Positions 1-9,349 of a stretch of DNA of 64,000 nucleotides are shown here, piece by piece. Where the stretch lies: positions 5,146,001 through 5,210,000 of the forward strand of contig NC_010175.1 in assembly GCF_000018865.1 (NCBI RefSeq). Direction: 5' to 3'. The position numbers and the translations under genes are program-made. The stretch is from Chloroflexus aurantiacus J-10-fl. Lineage in GTDB: Bacteria > Chloroflexota > Chloroflexia > Chloroflexales > Chloroflexaceae. Under the pieces are notes generated by a model. The model made no database searches and was not told where the DNA came from. It saw only the letters and a list, made by a program, of their open reading frames with translations. Position 1 is the first letter of the stretch, and each line of letters opens with the position of its first letter.

Positions 1-390
1 AGTGAGCCGGCAGGTATGCGCATCTATGGCGATGAAGAACAACTTGTACGCGCACTGAGTAATCTGGTCAGTAATGCATTACGCTACACGCCTGAAGGTG
101 GTGAGATCGTGATTGAAGCCACCCGTCAGGGCCACCAGATCATGTTGAGCGTCCAGGATACCGGTCCCGGTATTCCACCAGAACATCTGCCAAATGTCTT
201 CGAGCGCTTCTACCGCATCGACGAATCACGCCACACGGGCAGCGGCGGTTCGGGATTGGGATTGGCCATTGTGCGATCCATTGCCCAGGCCCACAATGGC
301 ACGGCTACAGTACACAGTACACCGGGAGCAGGAGCGCGCTTCACCATTGCCCTGCCAGCAGAGACAAAGAACGTCGTGCCGGTACCGTGA
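1..390 (+). CDS. Sensor histidine kinase, C-terminal ATPase part (partial)
   Basis: Only the last 129 codons are in the window. The reading frame is open from base 1, so the gene begins upstream. The visible part is the HATPase_c domain of a membrane sensor kinase. It has an N box (NLVSNALRY), the G1 box (DTGPGIP), the F box (FERFYR) and the G2 box (GSGLGLAIV), in the usual order and spacing. The FERFYRID form is typical of PhoR/BaeS-like kinases. The sensor and dimerisation parts lie outside the window, so neither the signal nor the partner response regulator can be told. The gene ends about 285 bp before the glycan operon; a link to that operon is possible but not shown by the sequence. Confidence 0.92.
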   Translation, partial: SEPAGMRIYGDEEQLVRALSNLVSNALRYTPEGGEIVIEATRQGHQIMLSVQDTGPGIPPEHLPNVFERFYRIDESRHTGSGGSGLGLAIVRSIAQAHNGTATVHSTPGAGARFTIALPAETKNVVPVP

Positions 391-425
391 TATTGTTTCC
401 GGTAATAAAACCCAGCAACGCTATC

Positions 426-462
426 GCGGTCGTTTTTTTATTCGACCGCTGTTTGTTTGTTA
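426..462 (+). terminator. Possible terminator after the sensor kinase
   Basis: A 7-bp stem (GCGGTCG at 426-432, CGACCGC at 443-449) encloses a T-rich loop and is followed by TGTTTGTTTGTT. It lies 36 bp after the kinase stop codon. The stem is short, so the call is tentative. Confidence 0.4.
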
Positions 463-484
463 CAACGAGCAGCAACTGTTGCGT

Positions 485-498
485 ATGAAACGTTACAC
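485..498. promoter_or_regulatory. Candidate LacI-family operator, upstream copy
   Basis: ATGAAACGTTACAC matches the perfect palindrome at 590-603 in 12 of 14 positions and keeps the central CG typical of LacI-family operators. It sits just upstream of the -35 box. The pair would suit repression with looping by the regulator encoded at 16764-17747; this is inference. Confidence 0.5.
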
Positions 499-506
499 AA
501 AGGATA

Positions 507-534
507 TTGACAAGTCAAAAAGACGTGCTACAAT
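507..534 (+). promoter_or_regulatory. Sigma-70-type promoter of the glycan operon
   Basis: TTGACA at 507-512 and TACAAT at 529-534 are separated by 16 bp, a near-consensus housekeeping promoter. Transcription would start near 541, giving a leader of about 135 nt before the GH94 start codon at 675. Candidate LacI-type operators lie on both sides (485-498 and 590-603). Confidence 0.7.
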
Positions 535-589
535 GGCCTCAATCAGAAAAATAGTATGCTCAAACAACCGCTTTTTTTTATTCGTTGTA

Positions 590-603
590 ATGAAACGTTT
601 CAT
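590..603. promoter_or_regulatory. Candidate LacI-family operator, perfect palindrome
   Basis: ATGAAACGTTTCAT is a perfect 14-bp palindrome with a central CG, the general form of LacI/CcpA-family operators. It lies in the 5' leader about 50 bp after the predicted transcription start, where a bound repressor could block elongation. No other perfect copy was noticed in the window. Confidence 0.6.
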
Positions 604-674
604 ACCATCGTGTGCGCATACCGGATGCGCCTTGTTCGCTCCTTAGCTGTACATTCATGCAGTGGTGAAACATC

Positions 675-3056
675 ATGGAACACCTGTTTGCCAGCACCTA
701 TGGCTACTTTCGAGCCGATGGACGGGAATACGTGATCACGACTCCCTTCACCCCCCGCCCCTGGGGGAACGTGATCAGTAATGGCGACTACGCGATGATG
801 GTGTCGCAAACCGGATCGGGTTATAGCTGGCGCAACAATGCCGGTCAAAACCGGATTACCCGTTCATTTCAAGACCTGATTCAGGACAACTGGGGAAAAT
901 ATCTGTACCTGCGCGATCTCGACAGCGGGCAGTATTGGGCGGCCACGTACAAACCAACCTGTCATCAGTACGATCACTATCAGGTCAGGCACGGCCTGGG
1001 CTATTCATCGTTTGAACAGATCGTACAAGGCATTCACAGCATCCTGACCGTCTTTGTCGCCCCAGATGATCCGGTCGAAATCTTTCAGCTTACCCTCACC
1101 AATCAGAGTGATCGTCAGCGGCGTCTTGACATTACCTCATACGTCGAATGGCTGCTGGGTTTTGCCCCTGATGAACACCGTGAGTTTCACAAATTATTTA
1201 TTGAGACGACGCCTGAGCCGGAGTTTCATGCGTTGCTGGCGCGCAAATATCTGTGGGGGTTTGCCGATGAACTGGGGCGCCACAATAATATTGACTGGCC
1301 CTATGTAGCATTTATGGCCGTCAGTGAACCGCTGAAGAGCTTCGATGGCGATAAAGAGTCGTTTATCGGTCTGTATTCCAGTCTTGAACACCCCCAGGCA
1401 ATGCAGCAACCAACGCTAGCTGGGCGTAGTGGTCGCTTCGGCGATGCGATTGCCGCTCTTCAGGTTGAAATCACGCTAGCACCGGGCGAACGTCGCACAG
1501 TGGTCTTTACGCTGGGGGCTGCACTGCAGGGAAGTGAAGACCCTCTCGCGCTCATTCAACGCTATACGTCAGTTACTGCAAGTGATCAGACGTTACAGGC
1601 CGTGCATGCTTTTTGGTCGCGACTGGTTGATGCCGAGCACGTTGAGACACCTGATCCGGCCCTCAATCTGATGACCAATTACTGGCTGAAGTACCAGGCG
1701 ATCTCTGGGCGATTGTGGGGAAAATCGGCCTTTTACCAGGTTTCAGCCGGCTACGGGTTCCGTGATCAACTACAAGACTGCCAGATATTTCTGGTCTGCG
1801 ATCCGGCATTAGCCAAACGACAAATCCTCCTGCACGCTGCCCAGCAATTTGTCGAAGGCGATGTGTTGCACTGGTGGTTCTCGATTCGCGGTGGTGGACC
1901 ACGCACCAATTGTTCAGACGATCTACTCTGGCTACCTTTTGTGGTTGACAGCTACCTGCAAGAGACCGGTGATGTCGCTATTCTCGACGAAATGGTACCG
2001 TATTTGAACGGCCCGGCGGAGCCGCTCTACCTGCACTGCAAACGAGCGATTGAACGCGCGTTCAGTCGTTTCTCGCCACGAGGGATTCCGCTGATGGGTG
2101 ATCACGACTGGAACGATGGCCTCAACGCAGTCGGCACCCAGTTGCGCGGCGAGAGTTTCTGGGTGGCCGAATTTCTCTACACTATTCTCGAACGCTGGAT
2201 TCCACTGGCGCAACAACGGTCAGATGAAGCATTTGCCGAACGCTGCACTGCCGTGCGCACCACCTTACGGTGGGCAATGAATCGCTATGGCTGGGATGGA
2301 GAGTGGTTTTTGCAAGCCACCACCGATGCCGGCCTGCCACTAGGCTCACAGCAAAATGAAGAGGGGCGCATCTTCTTGATGCCCAATATCTGGGCCGTTA
2401 TCAGTGGCATCACCGATCAGCAACGGGCATGGCAGGCAATGCAGGCAGTGAGTCGTTACCTGCTGTGCGACTACGGAACCCTGCTCAATTATCCTGCCTT
2501 TACGCGCCCCCGTTCCGACATCGGTTATGTAACCCGTTATGCGCCAGGATTACGTGAAAACGGTGGGGTCTATACCCACGCCGCTACCTGGTCGGTATGG
2601 GCATATGCCCTGCTTGGTGATGTCGACCATGCCTACGAAGCGTACCGTCGCATTTGTCCACCCAATCGCAGTGCCGACATTGAACGCTACAAAGCCGAAC
2701 CCTACGTGACGCCGGGCAATATTGATGGGCCGCAATCTCCATACTTTGGTCGTGGTGGATGGACGTGGTATACCGGTTCAGCGCAGTGGCTCCACCGCGT
2801 TGCAACACACTGGATTTTGGGCATCCGGCCCCAGATCGAGGGGTTACTGATCGATCCACTCATCCCGGCCACCTGGGAACGCTTTACCGTGCGGCGAACG
2901 TTTCGCGGTGCAATCTACGAGATCGAGGTACTCAATCCAAACCACGTCAATCGTGGGGTCATTTCACTCGAAGTTGATGGTCAACCACTCGCCGGAACGG
3001 TCATCCCGGCATTCAATGATGGGCAAACGCATTCCGTGCGGGTGGTGTTGGGCTAA
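675..3056 (+). CDS. GH94 glycoside phosphorylase (cellobiose-phosphorylase-like)
   Basis: Predicted cytoplasmic inverting phosphorylase of family GH94, which splits a beta-glucoside with phosphate to give a sugar 1-phosphate. The 793-residue length fits cellobiose or chitobiose phosphorylase (about 800) better than the 1,2-beta-oligoglucan phosphorylases (about 1,100). The N-terminal beta-sandwich begins with YGYFRADGREYVITTP. The catalytic (alpha/alpha)6 barrel carries the DWND motif (D478-D481) that holds the general acid in this family, and the C-terminus (NPNHVNRGV, then FNDGQTHSVRV) closely resembles cellobiose phosphorylase. The GESFWV stretch and the SDDLLWLP motif are also found in laminaribiose- and sophorose-acting GH94 members. 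Linkage specificity is therefore open; the GH144 neighbours argue for beta-1,2-linked substrates. It is the first gene of the operon, with only a weak ribosome binding site. Confidence 0.88.
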   Translation: MEHLFASTYGYFRADGREYVITTPFTPRPWGNVISNGDYAMMVSQTGSGYSWRNNAGQNRITRSFQDLIQDNWGKYLYLRDLDSGQYWAATYKPTCHQYDHYQVRHGLGYSSFEQIVQGIHSILTVFVAPDDPVEIFQLTLTNQSDRQRRLDITSYVEWLLGFAPDEHREFHKLFIETTPEPEFHALLARKYLWGFADELGRHNNIDWPYVAFMAVSEPLKSFDGDKESFIGLYSSLEHPQAMQQPTLAGRSGRFGDAIAALQVEITLAPGERRTVVFTLGAALQGSEDPLALIQRYTSVTASDQTLQAVHAFWSRLVDAEHVETPDPALNLMTNYWLKYQAISGRLWGKSAFYQVSAGYGFRDQLQDCQIFLVCDPALAKRQILLHAAQQFVEGDVLHWWFSIRGGGPRTNCSDDLLWLPFVVDSYLQETGDVAILDEMVPYLNGPAEPLYLHCKRAIERAFSRFSPRGIPLMGDHDWNDGLNAVGTQLRGESFWVAEFLYTILERWIPLAQQRSDEAFAERCTAVRTTLRWAMNRYGWDGEWFLQATTDAGLPLGSQQNEEGRIFLMPNIWAVISGITDQQRAWQAMQAVSRYLLCDYGTLLNYPAFTRPRSDIGYVTRYAPGLRENGGVYTHAATWSVWAYALLGDVDHAYEAYRRICPPNRSADIERYKAEPYVTPGNIDGPQSPYFGRGGWTWYTGSAQWLHRVATHWILGIRPQIEGLLIDPLIPATWERFTVRRTFRGAIYEIEVLNPNHVNRGVISLEVDGQPLAGTVIPAFNDGQTHSVRVVLG

Positions 3057-3064
3057 CAATCACG

Positions 3065-3076
3065 AGAAGGAGGTGA
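3065..3076 (+). promoter_or_regulatory. Orphan Shine-Dalgarno-like sequence
   Basis: AGAAGGAGGTGA is close to the full complement of the 16S rRNA 3' end, but no plausible start codon follows at normal distance. An 18-codon reading frame (3100-3156) starts 23 bp further on, and its TGA overlaps the ATG of the next gene as ATGA. The site may be a ribosome standby site or part of a coupling device between GH94 and the binding protein. Confidence 0.3.
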
Positions 3077-3152
3077 GCAACCTGTAGCACGACATAGCGA
3101 TGTTGCGTGTTTCAGATTCGCAGAAGATTCTCGCGTTTCAAGGAGGAGAAGC

Positions 3153-4613
3153 ATGAAAGCATTTGCCAAAGGGGGAATCGTGCTGGTGCTGGTCTTGATG
3201 TTGAGTGGACTGGCCGGCTGTACATCAGCTCCGACAGCACCAGCCGAACAGCCGACGCAGGCACCAACCACCGCTGCCCAAGCACCGACCGCAGCACCAA
3301 CAACAGCACCTGCGACCGAACCGTCACCGGTTACCACTGACAGACAACCCGTTACCCTGCGTTACGCCAACTGGAACCTTGGCACCGAAGAAGAGAACAA
3401 CATTCAGCGTCGCCTGGTTAAGGCGTATATGGAACTCAACCCCCACGTGACCATCGAGTTTGTCGATATGTCCGGCGGTGGTTGGGATGATATGCTCAAC
3501 ACCTATGCGGCTCGCGGTGAATTGCCCGATGTCTTCATGGCGAACAATATGCCGCTCTACGTGAAAAACGGCTGGCTGGCCGATCTCACATCACTGGTAG
3601 AAAACGATCCCGATTGGCCATTGATCCCTGAAGTATTACGTTCGGGCGTGACCTACAATGGCCGCGTCATGGGATTACCAGCCGCGCAGTTTATCATGGG
3701 CTATTTTGTGAATCGCGATCTCTACGAAGCGGCCAACCTCGATGCACCTGAATACGGCTTTAGCGTCGAGGAGTTCAACACCGCCGTCACCAGCCTGCAC
3801 AACCCGGCCCGTGGTATCCTGGGGCTTGACGAGATGGAATTTGTGATGGGCTGGTACCCCCATGTGCTCGACAACAATTTGCAATGGTTTAGCTTCGATG
3901 GGGTCCACATGAACTACAATTCGGCTGCCTTCAAGGAGACCGTAGCCAAAGTTGCAGAGTTGAAACCCTATACCTGGCAGGGTCTCACCGACGAGCAAAA
4001 GCCGAATTTCAAGTCAGCCGGCCCATGGGAGCTGTTCCTGAACCAGGAAGTAGGCATGCGCTGGGAAGGCGGATGGGCTATTCCGCAGATTGCACAAAAC
4101 GCCACCTTCGATTGGGATTTCGTCGGCATCCCTGGTGGTAATCAGGCCATCGTTATGGATATTATCGTGGTCTCCAAGACGGCGCCGAACCTGGAAGAAG
4201 CCTACCAGTTTGCCCGTTGGATGACCTTCTCGCGCGCTGCCTACGCCAAAGAGGTTGAGCTGGCCCGCGAGATGGGCAGTGTGCCGAGCAAGATGCCGGT
4301 CGCGGTGGACGACGAATCTATCCAGTTGTATCGCCAGTTCTTCGACAAACCGGGTATCAATGCGGCCCTTGCCAACCTGGACAACAGCCTGGTAGAGTCG
4401 CTGGCCAAGATCGTACCGGGCTATATCCAGGCCCGCTGGGAGGGTAAGCCGGGGATCGACATCGGTGAAGACAAGGATGTGAACATGTGGTTCATGTTCT
4501 TCCGCGCTGCCGATGGTATCTACAAATACGAAGATTACGCAGCCCAACTGGAAACCTTTGCCAACAACCTGCTCGACTCGGCACGGGCTGAGGTTGAATC
4601 GGCATTGAAGTAG
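3153..4613 (+). CDS. Sugar ABC transporter solute-binding lipoprotein
   Basis: Extracytoplasmic sugar-binding protein of the family 1 (MalE-like) group, 486 residues. Residues 1-23 are a lipoprotein signal with lipobox LAGC (Cys23), followed by a Thr/Pro/Ala-rich linker to about residue 60. The mature domain opens with a beta strand (VTLRYANWN) and shows features of this class such as [13 protein letters not shown] and [12 protein letters not shown]. An AAGGAGGAG ribosome binding site at 3140-3148 fixes the start. It probably serves one of the two permease pairs downstream. The sugar is unknown, but the family position and neighbours fit a beta-gluco-oligosaccharide; in Listeria innocua a binding protein beside GH94 and GH3 genes takes sophoro-oligosaccharides. 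Confidence 0.93.
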   Translation: MKAFAKGGIVLVLVLMLSGLAGCTSAPTAPAEQPTQAPTTAAQAPTAAPTTAPATEPSPVTTDRQPVTLRYANWNLGTEEENNIQRRLVKAYMELNPHVTIEFVDMSGGGWDDMLNTYAARGELPDVFMANNMPLYVKNGWLADLTSLVENDPDWPLIPEVLRSGVTYNGRVMGLPAAQFIMGYFVNRDLYEAANLDAPEYGFSVEEFNTAVTSLHNPARGILGLDEMEFVMGWYPHVLDNNLQWFSFDGVHMNYNSAAFKETVAKVAELKPYTWQGLTDEQKPNFKSAGPWELFLNQEVGMRWEGGWAIPQIAQNATFDWDFVGIPGGNQAIVMDIIVVSKTAPNLEEAYQFARWMTFSRAAYAKEVELAREMGSVPSKMPVAVDDESIQLYRQFFDKPGINAALANLDNSLVESLAKIVPGYIQARWEGKPGIDIGEDKDVNMWFMFFRAADGIYKYEDYAAQLETFANNLLDSARAEVESALK

Positions 4614-4624
4614 TCAGGATCACG

Positions 4625-4656
4625 TAAGGTGAGGGTACTATTGTGCCCTCACCTTA
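4625..4656 (+). promoter_or_regulatory. Intercistronic hairpin after the binding-protein gene
   Basis: A 14-bp stem (4625-4638 with 4643-4656, one G-T pair) closed by the loop TATT starts 12 bp after the stop codon. No T-run follows. Such hairpins behind the first binding-protein gene of a transporter operon commonly stabilise the upstream message so that the binding protein is made in excess; a full terminator would cut off the rest of the operon. Confidence 0.65.
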
Positions 4657-4700
4657 TCACAGAGCAGACAGACGCTCAAGCCATGGTATCGCGAGGCACC

Positions 4701-7541
4701 ATGAACGCTCATCTCATGCTGCGAACAATCCAGATCATACTGGTGGTTGGACTTATCGGGTCACTGAACCCGGCGCTAGTTTGGGCCGATAGCGGACTGC
4801 GAGCACCCATCGAGGTGCGTGCCAGCACTTTCGGGTATCCAACGGGCACACATCCGCTCGCCGCACACTATCCGAAGCCCAGTGTTGCCTTGCAAAACGG
4901 TGATCAGATATCGTTCACCGTTGATATACCCCAGGCCGGGGAATATACGCTGGCAATCGACGCGGTGGTGCCTGAAGAGGTTATGTTCCTGCCACCAGAA
5001 GCCCTCGTCCAGATTGATGGGCACGCTGAACACTGGCGCCTGATCTTCCCGCTCTTTTACCAGGATACCGTCGATACATTTCCGGTTGATCGTTACGGTA
5101 ACGAAACGCTAATCCCACAAGCCCGATTGACGCGCTGGAGTCAGGTTTTCCTGCGCGATGTCAGTTTCAGCCAACCGTACCCGACCGTTATCTCGCTACC
5201 GGCAGGCCAACAACGGTTTCGGTTATCGATCCACGAAGCACCGGTGGTTATTGGCAGTATCTACCTGATTCCGGCTACTCGTTACCCAGGCTACGTTGAA
5301 TATCAGCGCGAACGACAGGCAGCGGCTACCACAGGCGTACTCATCGAACTTGAGGCAGAAAAACCGAGCTACAAAAATGACACCGCTATCCGTCCGATCA
5401 GCCGGCAAAACCTGGAGGTAACACCCTATGATCCGTACCGCTCCCGATTAAATGTGATTGGGGGTGAGAGCTGGGATCAGAGTGGCACAACCGTCTATTA
5501 TGAGTTTACCGTCCCTCAAGATGGCTGGTACAACATTACCTTACGTGCGATCCAGGATTATAAGAACAACTTTACCGTTTATCGCCGCATCCTCATCGAT
5601 GATCGCGTGCTGTTTGCAGAACTAAACGCGGTGCCCTTCAATTACGATCCGGTCTGGCGCAACTACACGCTCGGTGGTGAAACACCCTACCAGATTTATC
5701 TCACACGTGGCAGCCATGTACTTGGGATCGAAGCGACAACTGCCCCATACCACGACTCGATTCAGCGGGTGCGGGTCGGGTTAAGAGCCATCGCCGATAT
5801 TGCCTTTGAAATCAAACGGCTCACCGGCAACCAGATCGACATCTACAAAGAGTGGGAGATTGCTGACTACATCCCTGATATTCGCGAACGATTGCTTACG
5901 CTGGCCGATCAATTGCGTGCCGACCAGCAAACCCTGCTGGCCGTCAATCAGACGCCGGCTTCACCGGAAGTGCTTGCCTATCAGATGGCAATCGACAATC
6001 TCATGATCCTTGCCCAAGACCCCAACCGGATTCCGGTACGCATGAGCCGTCTCTCGGAAGGGGCCGGTTCGGCAGCCCAACTACTGGGCAGCATTCTGCC
6101 CTCATTGCAGAGCCAGCCATTGGCGATTGACAAAATCTACATCCATTCGCCTGACATAATTCCGCCCGAACCCACAATTTCGGTTAGCGCTATCGCTTTT
6201 GACTGGATGCAACGTTTTATTGCCTCTTTCCGCAGCGATCCCTATCAGAGCATCGGTGCTGCACCTGATGAACTAGAGGTTTGGGTCAATCGTCCACAAC
6301 AATACGTCAACCTGCTTCAGCAACTCACCGACAAGTACTTTACTCCGCAGACCGGCATCAAGGTGAAATTCTCGATCATGCCAAACGAGTCAAAACTCGT
6401 GCTGGCCTGTGCCGCCGGTACCCAACCCGACATCGCCCTCGGTGTCAGCACCAATATTCCCTACGAGCTGGCAATCCGCAATGCCCTGTACGATCTGCGC
6501 CAGTTTCCCGATTTTGATCGCTTCATCCGCATCTACGCGCCCGGTTCATTGCTCAGCTACATCATCGATCAGTCGGTCTACGCCATCCCGGAAACGCAGG
6601 ATTTCTGGGTAACGTATTACCGCAAAGATGTGCTCGAACGTCTTGGGTTGCCGGTACCGCAAACGTGGGATGAGGTACTTGAGATTCTGCCCGAATTGCA
6701 GCGGTATGGGATGAACTACAACACTGCCCTGTCGAGCGGTAGCGGTTTGAAGGGGTATCTGGTGACTGCCCCCTATCTTTTGAACCACGGAGCCTCGCTC
6801 TACACCCAGGAAGGATTGTCAGGACTGGGAACCGATGAAGCGATCCGGGCTATTCGCTTCATGGCCGAGAGCTTTACGATCTACGGCATGCCGCTGACAA
6901 CATCCAGCTTCTACGAGAGTTTTCGGTCTGGCGAATTACCAATTGGTATCTCCAATTTTGAAACCTACCTCAAACTACTCACCGCTGCACCTGAAATTGA
7001 TGGCCTGTGGGATATTGCGCTGTATCCGGCAACTGTGTTGCCGGATGGCCGTCAGCTTCGCTACGCCACCGGATCGGCTCAGGCAGCCATGATGTTTGCC
7101 AACACCGATAAAGCGACAGAGGGTTGGACATTTCTCAAATGGTGGATGTCCACCGAAACGCAGGTCATGTTCCAGCAAGAACTCATCATGAACTACGGGC
7201 TTGAATACCTGTGGAATCCGGCAAACCTGGAAGCCTTCCGCTTCACGCCAATTCCCTCTGCCCATCGCGACATCATCTTGCAGCAGTGGCAATGGCTCCA
7301 GGAACCGGTAAAGTTACCGGGCAGTTATATGCAAGAGCGAGAGTTGAGCAACGTCTGGAATCGAATTGTCTTCGACGGTGCCAATCCACGAGCAGCGATT
7401 GATAATGCAGTAACTGTCATTAATCGCGAAATTGTGCGCAAAATGACCGAGTTCGGCTACATTCGCAATGGCGAACGGGTGCGCACCTTCACTATTCCAA
7501 CCATCGATCTGGTAAAGGAGTGGATGGACAATGCGCAATGA
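4701..7541 (+). CDS. Giant secreted solute-binding protein with N-terminal carbohydrate-binding-like modules
   Basis: A 946-residue exported protein in which a sugar-binding domain is joined to extra modules. Residues 1-28 are a signal peptide ending LNPALVWA. Two beta-sandwich, jelly-roll-like modules follow (about 30-210 and 213-375; the second opens [10 protein letters not shown] and has [18 protein letters not shown]), resembling carbohydrate-binding modules. A helical linker (about 385-500) precedes a family 1 solute-binding domain (about 525-900; [39 protein letters not shown]). No lipobox Cys is present, so it must be held in another way. The longest frame opens at 4629 inside the 4625-4656 hairpin; ATG 4701 has a GAGG 4 bp upstream and begins a proper signal peptide. 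It overlaps the first permease by 11 bp. The usual length for such binding proteins is about 420-500, so the N-terminal half is an addition. Confidence 0.85.
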   Translation: MNAHLMLRTIQIILVVGLIGSLNPALVWADSGLRAPIEVRASTFGYPTGTHPLAAHYPKPSVALQNGDQISFTVDIPQAGEYTLAIDAVVPEEVMFLPPEALVQIDGHAEHWRLIFPLFYQDTVDTFPVDRYGNETLIPQARLTRWSQVFLRDVSFSQPYPTVISLPAGQQRFRLSIHEAPVVIGSIYLIPATRYPGYVEYQRERQAAATTGVLIELEAEKPSYKNDTAIRPISRQNLEVTPYDPYRSRLNVIGGESWDQSGTTVYYEFTVPQDGWYNITLRAIQDYKNNFTVYRRILIDDRVLFAELNAVPFNYDPVWRNYTLGGETPYQIYLTRGSHVLGIEATTAPYHDSIQRVRVGLRAIADIAFEIKRLTGNQIDIYKEWEIADYIPDIRERLLTLADQLRADQQTLLAVNQTPASPEVLAYQMAIDNLMILAQDPNRIPVRMSRLSEGAGSAAQLLGSILPSLQSQPLAIDKIYIHSPDIIPPEPTISVSAIAFDWMQRFIASFRSDPYQSIGAAPDELEVWVNRPQQYVNLLQQLTDKYFTPQTGIKVKFSIMPNESKLVLACAAGTQPDIALGVSTNIPYELAIRNALYDLRQFPDFDRFIRIYAPGSLLSYIIDQSVYAIPETQDFWVTYYRKDVLERLGLPVPQTWDEVLEILPELQRYGMNYNTALSSGSGLKGYLVTAPYLLNHGASLYTQEGLSGLGTDEAIRAIRFMAESFTIYGMPLTTSSFYESFRSGELPIGISNFETYLKLLTAAPEIDGLWDIALYPATVLPDGRQLRYATGSAQAAMMFANTDKATEGWTFLKWWMSTETQVMFQQELIMNYGLEYLWNPANLEAFRFTPIPSAHRDIILQQWQWLQEPVKLPGSYMQERELSNVWNRIVFDGANPRAAIDNAVTVINREIVRKMTEFGYIRNGERVRTFTIPTIDLVKEWMDNAQ

Positions 7542-8445
7542 CCGGCAGACAACATGGAGCCGCTGGTGGTACAGGGAAGCCAGCGCCTACGGCTTCGTCG
7601 CACCGTATGCGTTGCTCTTCGCCATCTTTATCGCCATTCCGGTTCTGGCGGCGTTTCTGCTGTCGTTTACCTTCTTCGATTCGATTCAACCACCGCAATT
7701 TAACGGCTTGCTGAATTATATTGTGCTGTTAACTCAGGACGACATCTTTATGAAGTATGTCCTGCCCAATACGATTCAGTTTGCCGTCCTGGTCGGTCCA
7801 GGTGGGTACGTGCTGGCATTTTTACTGGCATGGATGCTGGCCCAATTGCCACGCATCCCGCGCACCATCTTTGCGCTCATCCTCTATTCGCCATCAATGA
7901 CGGCCGGCGTCGCAATGTCGGTCGTCTGGCAAACGCTGTTTAGCGGCGACCAGAATGGGTATCTCAACAGTTTCTTGCTTAGCCTGAACCTGATCCAGGC
8001 ACCGATACAATGGCTCCAATCACCGCAATACCTGATGACGATCATGATCATCGTTACCCTGTGGAGCAGTATGGGTGTCGGATTCCTGGCCATGCTGGCA
8101 GGGCTGCTGGACATTAACCCTGAGTTATACGAAGCCGGTGCCCTTGACGGCATTAGTAATCGCTGGCAAGAGATTTTCTACATTACCATCCCTTCGATGA
8201 AACCACAGATGCTGTTTGGGGCAGTAATGGCGATTGTCGGCACCTTTCAAGCCGGAGCAATTGGTGTTGCGCTGTCTGGCAGCAACCCCACACCGCAATA
8301 CGCCGGTCAACTGATTGTCAATCACATCGAAGACTACGGCTTTCTGCGCTACGAAATGGGCTACGCTGCGGCGGTTTCGGTCGTTCTGCTCTTGATGGTA
8401 TTGCTCTTCAATCGTCTGGCCAACAAACTGTTCCGAGAGGACTAA
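7531..8445 (+). CDS. Sugar ABC transporter permease (MalF/UgpA type), pair A
   Basis: Inner-membrane permease of 304 residues with about six hydrophobic segments. The cytoplasmic EAA loop that docks to the ATPase reads [11 protein letters not shown], about 100 residues before the C-terminus, as in binding-protein-dependent sugar importers. A short N-terminal arm ([17 protein letters not shown]) precedes the first membrane segment. AAAGGAG at 7514-7520 marks the start, which overlaps the binding-protein gene by 11 bp and implies translational coupling. It pairs with the next gene, and its position argues that this pair works with the large fusion binding protein. Confidence 0.92.
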   Translation: MRNDRQTTWSRWWYREASAYGFVAPYALLFAIFIAIPVLAAFLLSFTFFDSIQPPQFNGLLNYIVLLTQDDIFMKYVLPNTIQFAVLVGPGGYVLAFLLAWMLAQLPRIPRTIFALILYSPSMTAGVAMSVVWQTLFSGDQNGYLNSFLLSLNLIQAPIQWLQSPQYLMTIMIIVTLWSSMGVGFLAMLAGLLDINPELYEAGALDGISNRWQEIFYITIPSMKPQMLFGAVMAIVGTFQAGAIGVALSGSNPTPQYAGQLIVNHIEDYGFLRYEMGYAAAVSVVLLLMVLLFNRLANKLFRED

Positions 8446-8446
8446 C

Positions 8447-9349
8447 ATGAGGCGTAAACGCTGGTTCAACTACAGCATGCGCGATAGCGGCATCAATCCA
8501 CGCGGTTTTCATCCCAGCCAGATCAAGTTCTATCTGGTGCTGGTACCGTTGTCGATTGTTATGCTCCTCCCCATCGTCTTTATCTTTTCCCATGCCTTCA
8601 AACCGCCAGAGGAGCTATTTGCCTATCCACCACGCTTCTTTGTGGTCAGACCAACCCTCAAGAATTTTACCGATCTCTTCGCCCGGCTATCGACCTCTGA
8701 GGTACCGGTCAGCCGTTATCTGTTCAACAGCATCATGGTCACCCTGATCACCGTGCTGGCCTCGCTGGCCGTCGGCTCAACAGCGGCGTTTGCGCTCTCG
8801 AAGAAGCGGTTTCGGCTGAAGGAGACCCTCTTTGCCATTAATACCGTTGCGCTGATGTTTGTTCCAGTTGCGGTTACCATTCCCCGCTTTCTCATCATTC
8901 AGCAGCTTGGCCTCTTAAATACGTTTTGGGTGCATATTTTGCCTGTCCTGGCGATGCCGGTGGGCCTGTTTCTCTTGAAACAGTTTATTGATGCGCTACC
9001 AAACGAAATGATTGAAGCAGCTCAAATCGACGGTGCCAGCGATTGGCAAATTTACTGGCATATCATTCTCCCGCTGACCCGACCGGCACTGGCAACCATT
9101 GCCATTCTGGCCTTCCAGGCCTCGTGGAACAACGTTGACACCTCAGCCATGTATATCAACGATGAGAATCTCAAGACCTTTGCCTTTTATCTCTCTACCC
9201 TCACTTCAACAACGGCAGGCGCAAATATTGTGGCCGGTCAAGGCATGGCGGCGGCGGCTTCGTTAATCATCTTTCTTCCCAACCTGATTATCTTCATCCT
9301 CCTGCAAAGCCAGGTGATGAGCACCATGTCGCATTCAGGATTGAAGTGA
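8447..9349 (+). CDS. Sugar ABC transporter permease (MalG/UgpE type), pair A
   Basis: Second permease of the pair, 300 residues, with about six membrane segments. The EAA loop reads [15 protein letters not shown], followed by [11 protein letters not shown], as in MalG-type subunits. It starts one base after the previous stop codon with an AGAGGA ribosome binding site. The C-terminal part contains a longer stretch rich in Thr and Ala ([17 protein letters not shown]) before the last helix. No ATPase gene accompanies it; a general sugar ATPase encoded elsewhere must energise it. Confidence 0.92.
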   Translation: MRRKRWFNYSMRDSGINPRGFHPSQIKFYLVLVPLSIVMLLPIVFIFSHAFKPPEELFAYPPRFFVVRPTLKNFTDLFARLSTSEVPVSRYLFNSIMVTLITVLASLAVGSTAAFALSKKRFRLKETLFAINTVALMFVPVAVTIPRFLIIQQLGLLNTFWVHILPVLAMPVGLFLLKQFIDALPNEMIEAAQIDGASDWQIYWHIILPLTRPALATIAILAFQASWNNVDTSAMYINDENLKTFAFYLSTLTSTTAGANIVAGQGMAAAASLIIFLPNLIIFILLQSQVMSTMSHSGLK

